Positions 12,899-26,800 of a stretch of 64,000 nucleotides of DNA are shown here, piece after piece. The notes below the pieces were generated by a model. It did no database searches. It had not been told where the DNA came from and saw nothing but the letters and a program-made list of their open reading frames with translations. The position numbers and the translations under genes are program-made. Each line of letters starts with the position of its first letter. The first letter of the stretch is position 1. Where the stretch lies: contig WBMV01007388.1 of the NCBI GenBank assembly GCA_013396655.1, positions 830,461-894,460 of the forward strand. Direction: 5' to 3'. The DNA comes from Campylorhamphus procurvoides. Taxonomy: Eukaryota > Chordata > Aves > Passeriformes > Dendrocolaptidae.

Positions 12899-15800
12899 AT
12901 TCAGACTTTCAACAAACTCTACATGTGACTGGGAGCAGTTTACTTTGAAAATATTCTGAAGAACAGAACTTCTCCTCAGACTGCATCCTAAAGAATTGGG
13001 CTTCAGCCTTGGACAGAAACAAGTACAGCTTGTTTGTCCTGGTACAGCTCAGAAGCAAAAGGGCACAAGGAAATTGAGTACTAAGGGATGTGAACTTTCT
13101 GGTGGACCAAATATAAGAGTACTGTGATATATTTGATACAAGCTTTATACCAAACAGTGACAAGGATGAGAATATTAAATTGCAATGTTACTCAAGTGTT
13201 AGCAAAAGGGGCAGAAACTTTATGTGGTGTGCACTACTTTGGGGTAAATATTGAAGGAGATTTTACTTCATCTCTAAACTTTTCTTTAATATGTATATAC
13301 CAAAAAAGGAGGGGAAGAAGAAAAAAAAACAAACCTGTGATTCCTTATCATATTCATTTTCAGTAGCTGCGCAGAAAAAATGTGGTCACTGACTTTCAGA
13401 AGAAATCTATGGTGTAGACCCCATATTAATATGAGTATAGTTCTCAATACTGAAAAAGATCATTCATATAGAAGTTTTGCAGTTTCCGAGTGTGGACTGC
13501 ATTCAAAGAAACTGCACAACCTCTTTTATTCCAGTGTCAAGTGAATGGTTTTCCTCTTATTTCCAATTGAGTACATCTCCTTGATAACTACAAGATATAA
13601 TTAGGTGCAATAACATTAGAAAAGAATGCATGTATTTATTTTTTAATTTTTTGGAGGAGAAAAAATTAAAATTACCCACTATATACTTGAAAACACACAC
13701 ACATTTAATTCCCTTCTCTATATTCTTCTGCTGTTTCCACTTATGCCTAAGGTAAAGGAATTAATGTCTTGATAATCTCTGTGGTAAGGAACTTCATGAA
13801 GAAAACAATGTTTTGATCTTGCCTATTCATCAATGTACTGACTGAGTTTAGAAAAAAATTATAGGCCATTTTTTAAAAATTAACATAAGTAGTTGCATTA
13901 TCAATTTAAGCCATTAATTACATTTTGCTCACTTGAATTTCAATGGTTTCATTTGGGCTGCTAACCATATTTGTCATTTACATGTCTAATTCAAATGTGA
14001 GATTTATGTGTTGCATTACATGATAAGCCACTTCTCTGCTTCTCCTAAGAGTGCAGTAACACTCCTCAGAGCAGCACCTTACTCTTGCTGTATGTTGCTT
14101 CAGAGAGGACAGTCTTTCCCTGTGGGTTTTCAGTGTCTGGAAGGCACTCATATACATCACTGAAAAAAAAGAAACATTACACCACTTTCCACAAAAAATA
14201 CCCTTCCCAATTAACTTCCCCATTCCTTCCTGAGGTCTTTTTAGGTCAGATATTGCTATTTAAATGTGAAATCTCACCCATGGCTCTAGCAAATGATCTG
14301 TTTGCAGAGAATCTGCTGGAAATTGCAGTAGAGGAAGAAATGTTCCCATAAAACTACAAAACAACTGCAGTCCCAGAATAACAATGAGCTCCGTGAAGCC
14401 CTTTCTTAGTTACCAGAATTGCTTGCCTTCCTACACTAGTCTACTGAAAGACCTGTGTATGCCATGTGCCATCTTCACTGAAGACATGCTATCTGTGCAG
14501 TTAAAAAGAGTCCTTCCTTGACAGTGATGGCTAAACTTCACTCCCAAATAATAAAGGCAGGAGTTTTTAATATATATGTATTCCATTTGTTAACTATCCA
14601 TCATAAGGAAAGATCTGCAGAATCCTAGCAGTAGTTTATCATGGTTTCTGGAGGGAAAACAAATATATCACATAGAAGGAATAAAATGCTTTTCTCTGGT
14701 TATCATTCCACTCCAGGCTTTTGTGTCGCAGATTGTCTGGCAGACTCTCCCAATTGTTTCCTCCTGCAGCTTCTGGAAATGATCTCTGCACTAAAGAGAA
14801 ATATGCTCACAGCAGAGATGGGTTTTATTGGTGGTTTTCTTTTATGTTTTTTTTCCATTTTCCCATTAACTGATTTTTAACTCTCAATCCCTTTCATGTG
14901 TATGAGCATAATTTCTGTCAAGACTTGTATGGTGCTCTAGGTGATTGTTGATATGCCTGAAATCTGTGTCCTATTAATGTATTCACATTGTTGGGTTATT
15001 TTTGATAAGCACACCAGATCTGAGTCACCCCAGGGACTGCACTGAGAAAATTAGAGTGCACTTCAGTAGTGCAAATCTGGCTGCCCGTGAGAACCTGCAG
15101 GAGTGCATGGAGCAGGTCCCAAAGAGGTGGCTCTGATACAAAGGTGCATACACACCTGAAATTAATACTGCCTGAATGGACTTTCCTGTTTGATATGTTA
15201 GACTTTATCACTTCAAGCTACAATGAAATTGACTATTTGGGGTGAGTTATGAAAGAAAAATATCCAACGCAACTGCTTTTTACTTTGGGTCTGATTATCT
15301 ATGCAATGAAATGGAACAGCAGGCATTTGGATACGAGCTAGCTGGCTGGTCAGAGTGCATTTTCCTCTCCCCCAGTCCTCCTCCTTGGTAGCTAAAACAG
15401 TGGCAGCTCGTTCTCCTGAGGCAGCTTGCGAAGTGCTGGGCTGCAGGGTGGCCAGCTGGCTCCTTCCTCCTGCCCGGTTACTGTGCCACCTCGGAGGCAC
15501 ATGAAATCCCCACCTGCCATGCAAGGCCTGAAGGTTGGCTGCTGGCCTGTGAACTGCCGGAAACCTGACTGATTCAAACGGAGATCACTAAAAATAGGCC
15601 TTTTTTCTTCCCCCTAACCAATGTAATTGCAGAGCAAATTTCCTTGAGAGCTGGGGAAGAGCACATTGAGCCTGACACCTGATGAAGCGATTAGTCTCTG
15701 CCTAGCATCCTTTATTTGATGAAAAACATCACACAGGGAAGGTAGCATTGCTAACTATTTACCTTGCAATGCCTCCAATAACTCAGAATGAAGAGGTTCA

Positions 15801-17689
15801 GAAATGAGCATTTTCTGCCTCTGCATCACTTCCAGCCCCACCACAGAACATGTTTATTTTTTCAGTTACTTTTCTCAGTGATTTCAGTTGTTTCCTGTGT
15901 ATGCAGCATTATGTCTGGGCTTGTGATTCATTACATTGCTTATGGGTGTTTAGAGTCTGGAAGCCTCCTGTAAAACATGATTTGTAAATACATCCTCCAT
16001 ATGAGGGAGGGAGGAAGAGAAAAGGGGAGGAAGAGACGACTCTCGCATTTCACTGCCTGCTTCAAATATGGAGATAGAAAATAAAAAAGGCTATCAGAAC
16101 AAAGCTGTTCTTTATTGAAAGAGCTTAAAATGGAGGTTTAAAATTAAGGGGAATGGTAAATTATATATAACATGCATTTAACAGTAAGGTTACTGACTGT
16201 CTTGCTTCAAATTACAGATGAAAAACCAATTCTCCCCATACTTTTGAGAGGGAGTGAGAGCCAGATGGACTGAAAATTGCGCAGCCTCTTCCCCATAGCC
16301 CTTCTGCCCATTCTAGACCATTGGTCAGTGTTTCTTTCTGCTCGAAGCATGTAAACAGAATTTGGCAGTTAAATGCTTTGAGAAATTAAATGGATCAGTT
16401 GCATGCGACATGGAATGGGAAATACAGAACCAGACTTTAATCTAATTTTATATAGCTGACTTGGCAATTTATCTGTATGTTTTTTCCTGCATGTTTCTTA
16501 GATGTAACCACTCCAAGAACTATGGAAACCAATGCTACTGTAAAGGAATTGTATTGACTATATTAACATGACAGGGTCAATCAATAGTATTGAATATTTT
16601 AGCTCCAATACACAAATCTCTTGACTCTATCGCTGGGTAAGATGACAACTTGTTACTGTTCTCAGAGAAGCCATATGATGAGGATGAGATTCTGCTAGCA
16701 GTGAAAGGGTGGGGAATCTAGTAATCTCTCTCCATCAGGGTCTGAAACAGAGAGTGCCATCTGGTGCACTCACTTCCCCTTTGCTCTCTCCCACCTTTCC
16801 TTCTCCCTTCAAATGCAGATTCATTCTACCTCATCCCAATACTGTCTCCTCATTCTCTGCTTTGAGATACCAGTTTCTCTCTAAATGATTAGAACTAGCC
16901 TCTTTTCCTATCTGAGAATAGTCTCACTGAAGCAAAAATGGAGATCTGAACCTTGCTTTACTTGAACATATCTATTCCACTGCAATTTTCATTGTCCAGG
17001 TGTTTTTTTTCCATGGTCACACAGATCCAGCTACTTGATCGACTGCAATACCTTGCAATGTCCAGGAAAAACAATGGTAAGCAGATTCCTGTGAGTTAAA
17101 TACACTGTTTTGGTAATGTGGAAAAAGCAGTGGTTTCCCCTCCTCCATCAACTCTGCTCTCTGATACAGCACAGTATTTTTCCCTGCAATGCTTCTAATA
17201 AAACTCAGCCTGAGGCAGAGAACCTCGCACAGGCAATTTTAGTCTAAATAGTTAGGCAGAGATAACCAAAATAGGAGCTTTCAATGGAAACTGTCAGGAG
17301 ACTGACAGTAGGTGATATTACCAGCTTTGTCTACTGTAGTGTATATCCAGCCTTCCTGTGCATACTGTGCTCACTGGGGCAAGCTCAGAGCACAGAAAGA
17401 CTCAAACATGGGGATTTAAGTCTTTCTCCACAAGCTGCCTACAGCTATTCAGCTGTGTTCCATTTTATCAGCACCTGTGGCAGGATGGAGCATAATGAAT
17501 GCATGAGTATTATTAAACAATTAGCCAGGTGACATTTTTGGATTTTATATTACCCTCTAGTAAATGTGTGACACTCATATATTAGTAAGTAATTGAGTTT
17601 TCTGCTGGTTCTCAGACTGTGAGTAATTATGTACCATTTTAAAACAGCCAGTAGAACAATATAAAATGCTTAAATGAAAATGGAATAAA

Positions 17690-17695
17690 GTAGAG
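17690..17695. repeat. Left target-site duplication of the solo LTR
   Basis: GTAGAG directly precedes the LTR's TG end and matches perfectly the 6 bp after its CA end. It marks the integration site. Confidence 0.88.
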
Positions 17696-18177
17696 TGTGG
17701 GGGTACCCTGCCTGAGGGATGATAAAAATAACCAGAGTGACCCCTTCCTAGAGTGGATGACACTGACCAGCAAGTGAACAACACCAGAAACTGAAAACTA
17801 CCTCAGAACTCAGAAGCTCACGTTTTTAGTATAGTTAGTGATTGATTGTATTAGATAGACAGATATTCCTCTGTATGTTTTTTGGGTGGTGGTTACCCAA
17901 CTATCGGTTTCCTGTTGATTGGGTATTCCCTAACCTTTTACTATCTGGCTGATGTGCTAATCCCATTGCCATCATGTGAAGTTAGCCAAGCCCAGTCTGT
18001 ATACCCCTCACTACCTGTAAACCCATCCCCTTCTTGCCATGTTCCGCCCCCTAACTCCTCCCATCTTCCAAGCTTCTCTCTGGGAGATATACCTGTCCCA
18101 TGCTCCATGATTAAACTAGTTCTAGCTTCACCCTACATCGGCTTGGACGTTTCCTTCCTCCCTCTCGGAATGCGGCA
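17696..18177 (+). mobile_element. Solo LTR of a class II-like endogenous retrovirus
   Basis: This 482-bp element begins TGTGGGGGTACC and ends GGAATGCGGCA, the canonical TG…CA ends of an LTR. Identical 6-bp direct repeats (GTAGAG) flank it at 17690-17695 and 18178-18183. A 6-bp target duplication is typical of class II (ERVK/alpha/betaretrovirus-like) elements. A polyadenylation signal, ATTAAA, lies at 18110-18115, about 60 bp before the 3' end, which gives the + orientation. No gag, pol or env sequence lies beside it, so recombination between two LTRs has probably removed the interior. The open frame at 17882-18181 inside it has no recognised function. Confidence 0.88.
18110..18115 (+). terminator. 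LTR polyadenylation signal
   Basis: ATTAAA, the common variant of AATAAA, sits where the R region of an LTR is expected, about 60 bp before the 3' end. It supports the + orientation of the element. Confidence 0.6.
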
Positions 18178-18183
18178 GTAGAG
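18178..18183. repeat. Right target-site duplication of the solo LTR
   Basis: GTAGAG directly follows the LTR's CA end and is identical to 17690-17695. The lack of mismatches suggests a fairly recent insertion, or chance preservation of six bases. Confidence 0.88.
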
Positions 18184-19008
18184 GAAGACAAACAATTCTG
18201 AAGAAGACAAAAATCCCTCATACTCATGACCTGCATAAGCCTATGCTTAGAAGGTACTAATGTAGCATAATGGACTTAAAATCCATCAATACTCAATAGG
18301 AAAGAAATACTACCAGTTTATTTCAAACCAAAAAGAAAACTCTGATGTTTTTACTGATACAAAAATTCTTCTAAATGTCTTACACAGATCTTCCAGAGGT
18401 TAATCCCATAAATTGTCATGGCCAAGTTTTAAGTTAAAGCTGCCTTCTTTATAGACAATGTGGCAGATAGCCTCTCCTGCCTTTAGTCAAACAAATACCA
18501 TTTATGATCTAATCCATCATACCAATTCAGCCTTTCTGCTTTGTTAGAGGAGAGAGCTTTATCCCAGAACACCCATTTCCCTATTCCAAAGTACTCAAAG
18601 TTAAGAAAGTGGTAATTGTTTGCTGACTTGAGACTGAAGCGGAACTGCCACCTTGCCTTCTACCAGCTGTTTGAGTCCTTGCCATGTTAAACTTAGTAGA
18701 CTAAATGTACTACTGATAGTAATAAGAGTAGACTACTAAGTAATGCATTGCTCTAAGAGTGAGTGCTTTTTACCCTTCCTTGTTTCATAGTGGTGGAGAG
18801 GGATGGAAGCCAGTTCCATCACAAAATCCGCATGCAGTTTAAAGCATTAATGACAGCAGCAACAAGAAGAAATATGATCGGACTTGTCTCCAGACTGATC
18901 TCTGTTCTCCTGATGAGTTGCATGTTTGTAATAATATCCTGCAAAATGGTTGGGACTATCCAGAAATGATCTGGGACTCCATCATCCTTTTCCAGTGACC
19001 TAAGGCTG

Positions 19009-19025
19009 GCTGTTTCAAAAACAGC
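19009..19025. repeat. Short hairpin, 7-bp arms
   Basis: GCTGTTT and AAACAGC are perfect inverted arms around a 3-nt loop. This is the first of several in the next 170 bp. Confidence 0.75.
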
Positions 19026-19131
19026 TCTTGAAGAGGCCAGGTAGCACCAGAAGCCTCAGAAACTTACCAGTTTTGTAAAACAGCTGGACTGATGCTGAAG
19101 TCCTAAGGAAGAATCCATTGGATCTCCATTG

Positions 19132-19150
19132 CACCCTGGTACACAGGGTG
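19132..19150. repeat. Short hairpin, 7-bp arms
   Basis: CACCCTG and CAGGGTG are perfect inverted arms around a 5-nt loop, 6 bp before the next hairpin. Confidence 0.8.
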
Positions 19151-19156
19151 AAAGAT

Positions 19157-19179
19157 CCCTGTTCTAATACAGAACAGGG
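19157..19179. repeat. Short hairpin, 9-bp arms
   Basis: CCCTGTTCT and AGAACAGGG are perfect inverted arms around the 5-nt loop AATAC. Together with 19132-19150 it forms a tandem hairpin pair. Confidence 0.82.
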
Positions 19180-19565
19180 TTAGCTGAGGGAGTCTCAGAT
19201 AAACTTCAAGGTGGAGTTTTTTAACCTTGACTGGAGCAGGCTCTGTGTAATTGATCTGCACAATAGAATGAGTCTTGAGAACATTTGAATGTAGAGACAA
19301 TATTTAGCTGGCAATCTAATGTTACTGTTTCAGTGCAGCTGGTTGGAGGAAGGCTGGCATTTGCCTTTCTGTTCTTGCTCTATTTGTCGATTCCCACCTA
19401 TGCACTACTTAAAGTAATTTTGCAAGCAACACTAAGCCAGACTCCTGGAAACCAATCCTTGATAGACGATGTAATTTGAATGATGGATTCCTGTATCTTC
19501 ATCTAGAGTAGAGGCACCTTGTCTGTTCTTCCTTCAGGTGTTTTATAACCAGCAGTAACAATAAA

Positions 19566-19658
19566 ACAAAGAAAGAATGGAAGAAAGGTAGAGAGGAAGG
19601 AAAGGAGGAAGGGAGGAAGGCAGGGAGGGAGGAAAGAAAGAAAGGGAGAGAAAAAAAC
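19566..19658 (+). repeat. Purine-rich (GGAA/GAAA)n tract
   Basis: About 93 bp are almost entirely A and G, made of GGAAG, GGAGG and GAAA units. It can adopt triplex-type structures in principle. Confidence 0.92.
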
Positions 19659-22656
19659 TTGTCACACTTTTTCTATTGCTATGGAAACTAAATGCTTTTT
19701 TTCATACATCAGTGCATGCTATTATGCTTTATTATGAGACTCTGGTAAAGCTTATCTTCATATAATGAAGAGCTTTGTGTAGCTTATGTAACATCCCTTA
19801 AATTGTTGCAGAAGTGGTAAGTCTAGACCATGAAGTAATGATTTACAACACAATTTTAACTTGAGATATTTTGCACAGCAGCCTCTGTGGTCACAATGAC
19901 AAAGGTTTCTCTTCCTGTCTGAGAGAAACTTCCTGTGGTTTATTTGAAGGCACCAGAAAAACAACTATAAGTGTTGTCTCCGGGCAGACACTGAAGGTAA
20001 AAAACAGAGATCTGAAAGGCTCCATATTCAGTAAAGACAATGGCACAGGTATCTCCTTAGATGCAGACATCCTTCTGGAGGTCCTGTCACATCCTATTAA
20101 TCTCAATTCTGTGATCTACTATGCAGATTTCTTTTATGCAGTGCTGGTAGTTCTCTTGGTTTGTTTCCTAAGACTCACTGCTCTTCCATACCCAGACTCT
20201 CTGTGGAAGCAAAATACCTTTTACCCTATAGATTTAGGTAGGCATTATGTCCTGTCACATACTCCATAAACAGATATTTGGAAAATCTGAAAATTAATTA
20301 ATCCTTTTCCATGATGTGAGTCCCCTGAAGTCCTACAGAGCACATAATTTTGACAAATACTTAGCATGTGAGGAAGCTCTGACTGTGTCTAGTGCCATCC
20401 TTTAAGCTGGTCAAGCCCAGGTGTATTGGGTGTTTGTGGGAAGGTGCTGGTAGTGGATGGGCTGCACAGAACCTGAGCCTACCATCCAAGCTGGTGGTGC
20501 TTTGATGAAAAGATATCTAAGAAACAGCTTATTTTCTGTTAGGACAGAATAATACAAACAGAACAATGGTGCCTTCTTTACCCCTGTACAATACACATCA
20601 GAAGTGACGCAACAATCACTATCAACCCCAGCACCACCCAGGAGAGTTTAAAAATATGCCTCGAAAACCTTCTTTGCCTGCCCAAGCCTATCTACTGGCT
20701 ATGCTCAGCTGAATCCTGCTCACTCACCTGCCCAGGAAGGGTTTCCAAACTCACGGTCTGCCTTTTCTCGGAGCCTGAGAGCTGAGGGACCCGCTGTGGT
20801 GATCACTCCCACTTCCTGCTGAGTCAGGCAGGTTCGCTCAGGACTTAAGTAATTTAGCTTTCACTGTAACTGGAAAAGAGTAAGGGAAGGTTCAGGATCA
20901 GACCGAATACTCCTGACAGATAGCGCTCACAGCTGCTGTTGATCCAGCTCTCCCTCAAGGCTCATAAACTAGAAACTACTGTTGCAGGGTGGCTGCTGAG
21001 AAAAAAATCTATTTCCAACTTCTGGCTCTAGATTAATCTAATGTCTCTGCTACTAGTGTCAGTCCTGCTGAGTCAGCTCCCTTCTTTGCTGGGCCAGTGT
21101 CCATATCTCCTGACTTTGCAACTCCTGCATTATCCATTTATAAATTTTCCAGCATCTTTAAGCACACAGAGAGTGGGGTTGAAACTAGGGACAATACCTT
21201 TCTATTGCATATCTGGAGATCTTTTGCAAAGCTATATACAGATGACAAAACAAACCAACCAGCACACCACAGCTTCCTGGACTTTATGCAAAAACTTACA
21301 TGTAACCCATCCATCTACTGTCACTGAATGCAGGTGCAAGCTGATGGCTGGGTTTTTTCTTAAATGATGAATACACTTGTTGGAGTGGTGTTTACTGATC
21401 ATATCATCTATCACTGAAGTCTTTCTTCACACACACTATGACCTCTTGGGGTCCATATAAGAGCATGCAGCCAGGAGGCTGTGCTCCTTTTTCTGCCATG
21501 GAAGAGTTAAGGTCTCCAAAATCTAGTCTTGGCCTGCTCCCAGAAGAGGTGTTTTGCTGGCCTGTCTCTATCACCCCCACTTCTGTCTGTCATGAAAATA
21601 AACCAACTTGGAAAACAGTATCTGTAATTGGGAATTGACTGTCTATGGGTTTTTAAATACTGGGAAGAAGCCATAACTATGTGTGTCTGTCATCTAGCAC
21701 AGTATGGATGCTGTGACCATGATTCTGGCCTGGAGACAGCATTAGAGAAAAGAATTCATAGGGTAGATCTGCCTATATCCAAACCATCACAGGAATAAAC
21801 ACCTAATGTAGTTCATATTTGAGGTGGAACTGCCAAATTCTGGCTAGTTCTGAGGTAGGCTGGGAAAGAGAGGGATATAGTGCTATGGAGTGTAAGTGTA
21901 GCTGGAAGGTCTACTGGGGAGGGCTCAATCTAGGCCAGTATTCACAACCATCAGGCTGAAATTTTAGAGAAGTTGATTGGAAATTAAACATACAGTAAGA
22001 GTTTTAAAGAGTTGCCTATTTGATGTAAATTTCTGTTTAAATTTCTCTCTGTTTAATGGGGAACAAGACCAGGCCATTAAAACCACTGAATAAATTCTAA
22101 TAATACTTGGTGGCTAATTTTAGCATGTTAAAAGTCTGTGGCACTATTGAAGTAGAAAAGTTCGAACGCTAACCACTTTGCTTTGTCAAAATATTGTAAT
22201 TTCACAGTCTTTGATTTAAATGTAGTTCCTTAAATCTCAGCTACACATAAGAAATGAGTCATGAATTTAAATGGAACAGATTAAAGTCTAACCGAAAATA
22301 TTCATATTTACCCAGGAGATATTGATCTGGTGTGTCCTTTATACTGGAGCTATAGGTAATACAATATGTCCATTACTGTCAGTAGGGTATGTTCACATGA
22401 AAGGGAAGAGATTCCAGTAAAAATACAGTGTTTCTTGTTGAATGCCCATGCACCTGCAGAGCATGTATTTTTTTTAAAAAAATCTGTGGTTGTAGTTCCC
22501 ATGTTTTCTGTTCTCATTTCTGTAAGGAAGTCACTTTGCATTCTTTGCCCAGTATACATAGCCTGGCCATTTCTGAAAGATGCATTAAAGCAAAACATGT
22601 TAGGTATGTGCTAGGTAGGAGAACAGAAGCAAACAAAAGGTCGATTTTTGGTGTTT

Positions 22657-22714
22657 CTTTTGTGGTTTTTGTTTGTTTGTTTGTTTGGTTGGTTGGTTTT
22701 TTGTTTTTTTTTTC
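22657..22714 (+). repeat. (GTTT)n/T-rich tract
   Basis: TGTTT and GGTT units grade into poly(T). Low complexity; the open frame across it is not a gene. Confidence 0.88.
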
Positions 22715-23784
22715 ATACAGGGCATACCTAGTTCCTACAAATCTTCCTCTTCCATCTCTGTACTATAAGGAGCTCTTTGTACAGACCTTCCACTTCAAAT
22801 TCAGCAAGATCTCTGCTGCCTGGTTTTGTTTGGTAATGGCAATACTTTACAATATATGAAAATATATATATGCTCCTGGTTCCAGAATCCTGCCTTGTGA
22901 AGATTTAGGAATACACTGTTAGGATAGTGGCTATGGGAAAGAGAGATGTGACAGGGTTTTAGGGATCCTTCCTAGCAGTTTCATACTTGCATTTTTATTT
23001 GTATGGTGCAGCATGTCTCTTCCTAAGAGCCAGTCTCCAGTCTTTGCACGTGCTCCAGGGTCACTGAAGAGCAAGAGATGGGGTCTCAGTTACACCAAGC
23101 TGCCGAATAGACCTTGCCACACAGGCAATCCTTGCATGTTCTTTTCTATACTTATTTTTTCAAATACTTGTAATATTGCAGAAATGGTTATGTATAATTC
23201 ATTCTTTTTCTTCTTTCTCAGGTTGGCTTTTCCATTTTTTGGCCTAGTAGTTACAGATGCAAAATTTAATATAAAAATCTGACCCATTGGTTCTCTCTTT
23301 CATATAGTGAATCATAAGCTTTGTTTCTCTAAATAAGCAGGGATTATCTCACTTGTTTTTCTGTGACTTTTAATCCTATGAGGAAATTATCATTGTTGTT
23401 TTGCTGCTAACCTGCTGCCATCTTAAGATCTTTATACTGCAAAATATTTTTCTCACACAGCTTCCATGCTGTTCCCAGAGGAGTCATGTTAGCATACATG
23501 TATGAGCTTTTGGGGATGTAAATTGACTCTCATAATCTGTACTGAGTTTTCTTTTTATAGTCTAGTTGTAGTCTTTTCTCTTTACTTTTTTTTTCCCTCA
23601 TTTTGTTTCATCTGAATTACTTTCTCCTTAATTTGCCATATTTCCACTAATAATTTTTGTAGTCCTGGTTGATCCTCCTGGACCCATTTCACCCTTGGCT
23701 ATTCTTTTCTATCAGGCAGTTCCTCTTGTGTTGGGCTAAGATGCTATCTGCTAGTGTGAGAGTCTAAGAAAAAAAAGAGTGATT

Positions 23785-23820
23785 ATCATAGAATGGTATA
23801 GTTGAAGCTGATTGGAAGAA
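23785..23820 (-). mobile_element. Possible remnant of a CR1 3' terminus
   Basis: ATCATAGAATGGT at 23785-23797 matches the inverted CR1 3' end. The following bases (GTTGAAGCTGATTGGAAGA) are only loosely like the expected continuation. This could be a very short, degraded CR1 or chance. Confidence 0.28.
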
Positions 23821-26800
23821 GCTGCAGTCATGAGGGAAGAGGAGGAAAGGATCTCTATACGTGGCAAGACAGAAAAGATTCATTGCTTCTGAAACAACCA
23901 AAACAAAGTGGTAATGGGATAAAGTCATCTGGAGAATGGCTATAGTTCTCAAAGTAAGGAAGTCTCCTACTAGGTAAAGATCAAGGTGAGCAACTGGAAA
24001 AACATATGAGAGAAACCTGCTGTGTTTTTCAATTCAAGACACAAAACACATTCTTGTAGAATACCCAAATGTGTTGTTTTGTTTTGTTTCTTTTTAAAAT
24101 TATAATTTCCTTTGCTGATGCTTTTTAACAGCTTATATCTCCTGTGCAATAAACAGGATTGGCAGTATTCTTTCACCATATTTGTAGACATCGAAGAAGG
24201 GCAAGTGATAACATCAAAATCATAGAGATCCAACAGAAGGTGATACTAGATTACCCCATGCTAAGTTGCAAGGTGAGGATCAGGAAGCCACTGAAGCGAG
24301 GCAGTTAGCAAGGTTCTCTAAGATGATGGCAATACTGAAAGTAGGGATAGAGAAATGAACAATGCTTATTTGGCCTGAAACAAGGTTGATATTTTATGAT
24401 GGTGACATGCTATTTGTTTTTATAAAAGGAGAGGGAGTGCAATAGCTCTCATTGAGACATGTAATTAAGTGAAGGAAAAGTAGCTGACTTGAAATGCTGA
24501 GAGATGCCCTGTGAAATGAATGTCAGGTGAAAACTGGAACTGGAAAGAGATCTATTGAAGTTGGTCATTAATTTAAACATCAGCTTAACATTTCTTTAAC
24601 AGAGAAGAACTGACAAATTGGTGAAACATTATTGATGGCAACAGAAGATCTAAGTTTAAGGCTGTATTTGATAGGCATTTGTCCTGTGGTACTTTTAGCA
24701 AGTTATTCTCTTATTCTCCAGATGACATTAGGCTCCAAATGACTGTCCTTAAAAAATGAAAAGCAGTCATGCCACTTACCCTGGTACATGAATGTCTACT
24801 GTGGCTTTTAAACTTGAAGGAGGATTGAGCTTACTCAATTAAGGCTGATGGACCTTTGGTCCTTGCATAGTCTTTAGAACAATGGCACCAAATCAGTGTC
24901 ATTTTCTGGTTTTATCTGAGAGATATTAATGCACCTTTACGAGTATTACAAGTGCTGGATGATGTGACCTTACAAAGCCTGTTGTGTCCTAAGGCATGTC
25001 TCCATCCGTCTCTATGTTGCCCATGCTGCATGTCATGACATACTTTCTCTTTTCTCATGTATGTGCATTCTTATAACAAATAGAGAGCCTTCATGAAGGA
25101 CATTTCCTGGCATGCCTATGAGCAGAGCAACCATACTTAAAAAGCAAAGCCATAAATAGTATTGCTGGTATTATTCACTGCTCTAGGACACTTACCTTAG
25201 TGAGCAAAAGTTAGCTGAGATGCTTTCTAGGGTAGCCACCATGTTCCTGTAGTCTCTCATCCATTTCATGAGACTTCTGGTTTGATTTTGATAGCCTAAA
25301 AACCTGGATCTTGAAGCCAGGAGCCAACTGAACATCCAAGGATGGGCTTTCTGTTGTTCAAGGTAGGACCTCATCCCTGGTTTTGTAGGTGTCTGTCATG
25401 CCAGAAAGGCATAAAGGGCAAGGTAAACTAGGGTATACAAACTTTGTGTATCTCCTTGAAGAAGTGTGGTATGAATGCAACTGAGTTGTCTTCAGTGAAG
25501 ATGCAGGTACGGTGGGTGGAAGAGCATCCCTGAGCCTGGTAAACTAGCAGAAAGTTGCGTGATCCTACTAAAATGTAACATATACACAGCCTATGGCAAG
25601 TTCTTGTGCCTTCATAGGTCACTGTGTCTGAATTATCTGATCTTTAATATGGCACTATCCCTTGAGCTTCTAATAGGAGGCTGAACACTGCTTAAGTGAA
25701 AAATGAGCAATAAAGCTATTGGTAAAGAAGACAAAGCTGCCTAAAAGCACTATTAATCTTTCATGGACTATTTGATAAAAAAATTATTATTTATGTTTAT
25801 ATATATATATTAGCTGCAAGAGGACTTTGTTATTGCAGTGTTGTAATGTGTCCCACTCTAAACTTAAGAACTTCTATTAAAGCTTAGAAAACAAGTTTTT
25901 ATAGATCAATACCTAGAGGAAGAGCAGAAGCAAAGACAGCAAGTTGGATGACTAGGAGATTGTATACCTGGAGGAAAATCTACATAGTGCTTACTATCCC
26001 TCTTCATGGTGCTTACTGGGGAAAGCAGTGGTTAGGGAACTGAAGAGTTATTGTGTGAGAAGTAAGCTTTTATCTAAATTTGGGATTTTGAGTTGTCCTT
26101 GCTTCTTTTGATTATTATCATAACAGTTTTTCATTAATTTAGTGGAAAGCAGAAACACCATATATCCAGCTTTACATCAAGAGCTTGAAACAATGACCAT
26201 TGCCACAATTATTTTTGAGCTCAATATTCTTCTCTAGACCATCCTCCAAACAGTAACAGCAAACCAAGACCAAGTAAGTACTCCAAATGGAGTACTGTCT
26301 TTCACTCTGTGCTTCTATATGGAGCATCCTCTTTCTCTATGAACATCTGCTTTCAATTTTTTGTTGTTGAACAGGCATGCATGGCTTACCTCTTAATCAT
26401 GTTTATAATACTATTTTCCCCTCAGTAAGGGGAATATAAGTGGTGATTTCAGGCTCTACAAAAATGAAAGTGGATCAGACACTCCAGACATCACTATTTT
26501 TAAATCAAATCAGAAATCAAATTCTGTTCAAGGTCACAGTGCAAGCATTTTTTGTAATTACATTTCTGTTTACCTACTTTGCATACCTAGATTTGCACAC
26601 AAAATATTTGTATAACTGCAGTTTAAAAATAGATATATTTAGTCATAGTAGTTTGGAAATACAGTGAAATAAATAAAAAAATTCTTAATTCCTAAATAAT
26701 TTTCTTTTTTTTTTTAACATCTCTAGGCCTCCATTATTGGTTATTGCTTGAGCCTGAATATCAGGATAGAATGGCTTTTGGTCCCCTGACTTAATACTGC

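Larger units (their letters stand above)
1..17689. other. Intergenic sequence, no gene recognised
   Basis: AT-rich unique DNA with the simple and short repeats listed separately. The longest open frame (5606-6145, minus, 179 codons) lies in a moderately GC-rich patch, but I recognise no family or domain in it. A locally GC-raised stretch at 15340-15570 carries about eight CpGs, but no promoter or exon structure was seen. No RNA gene was found. Confidence 0.6.

Noticed and set aside
12896..13200. Retrocopied gene on the minus strand attached to the poly(T) tract
   Set aside because: No AATAAA at the expected distance, no recognisable coding similarity and no matching target-site duplication found by eye.
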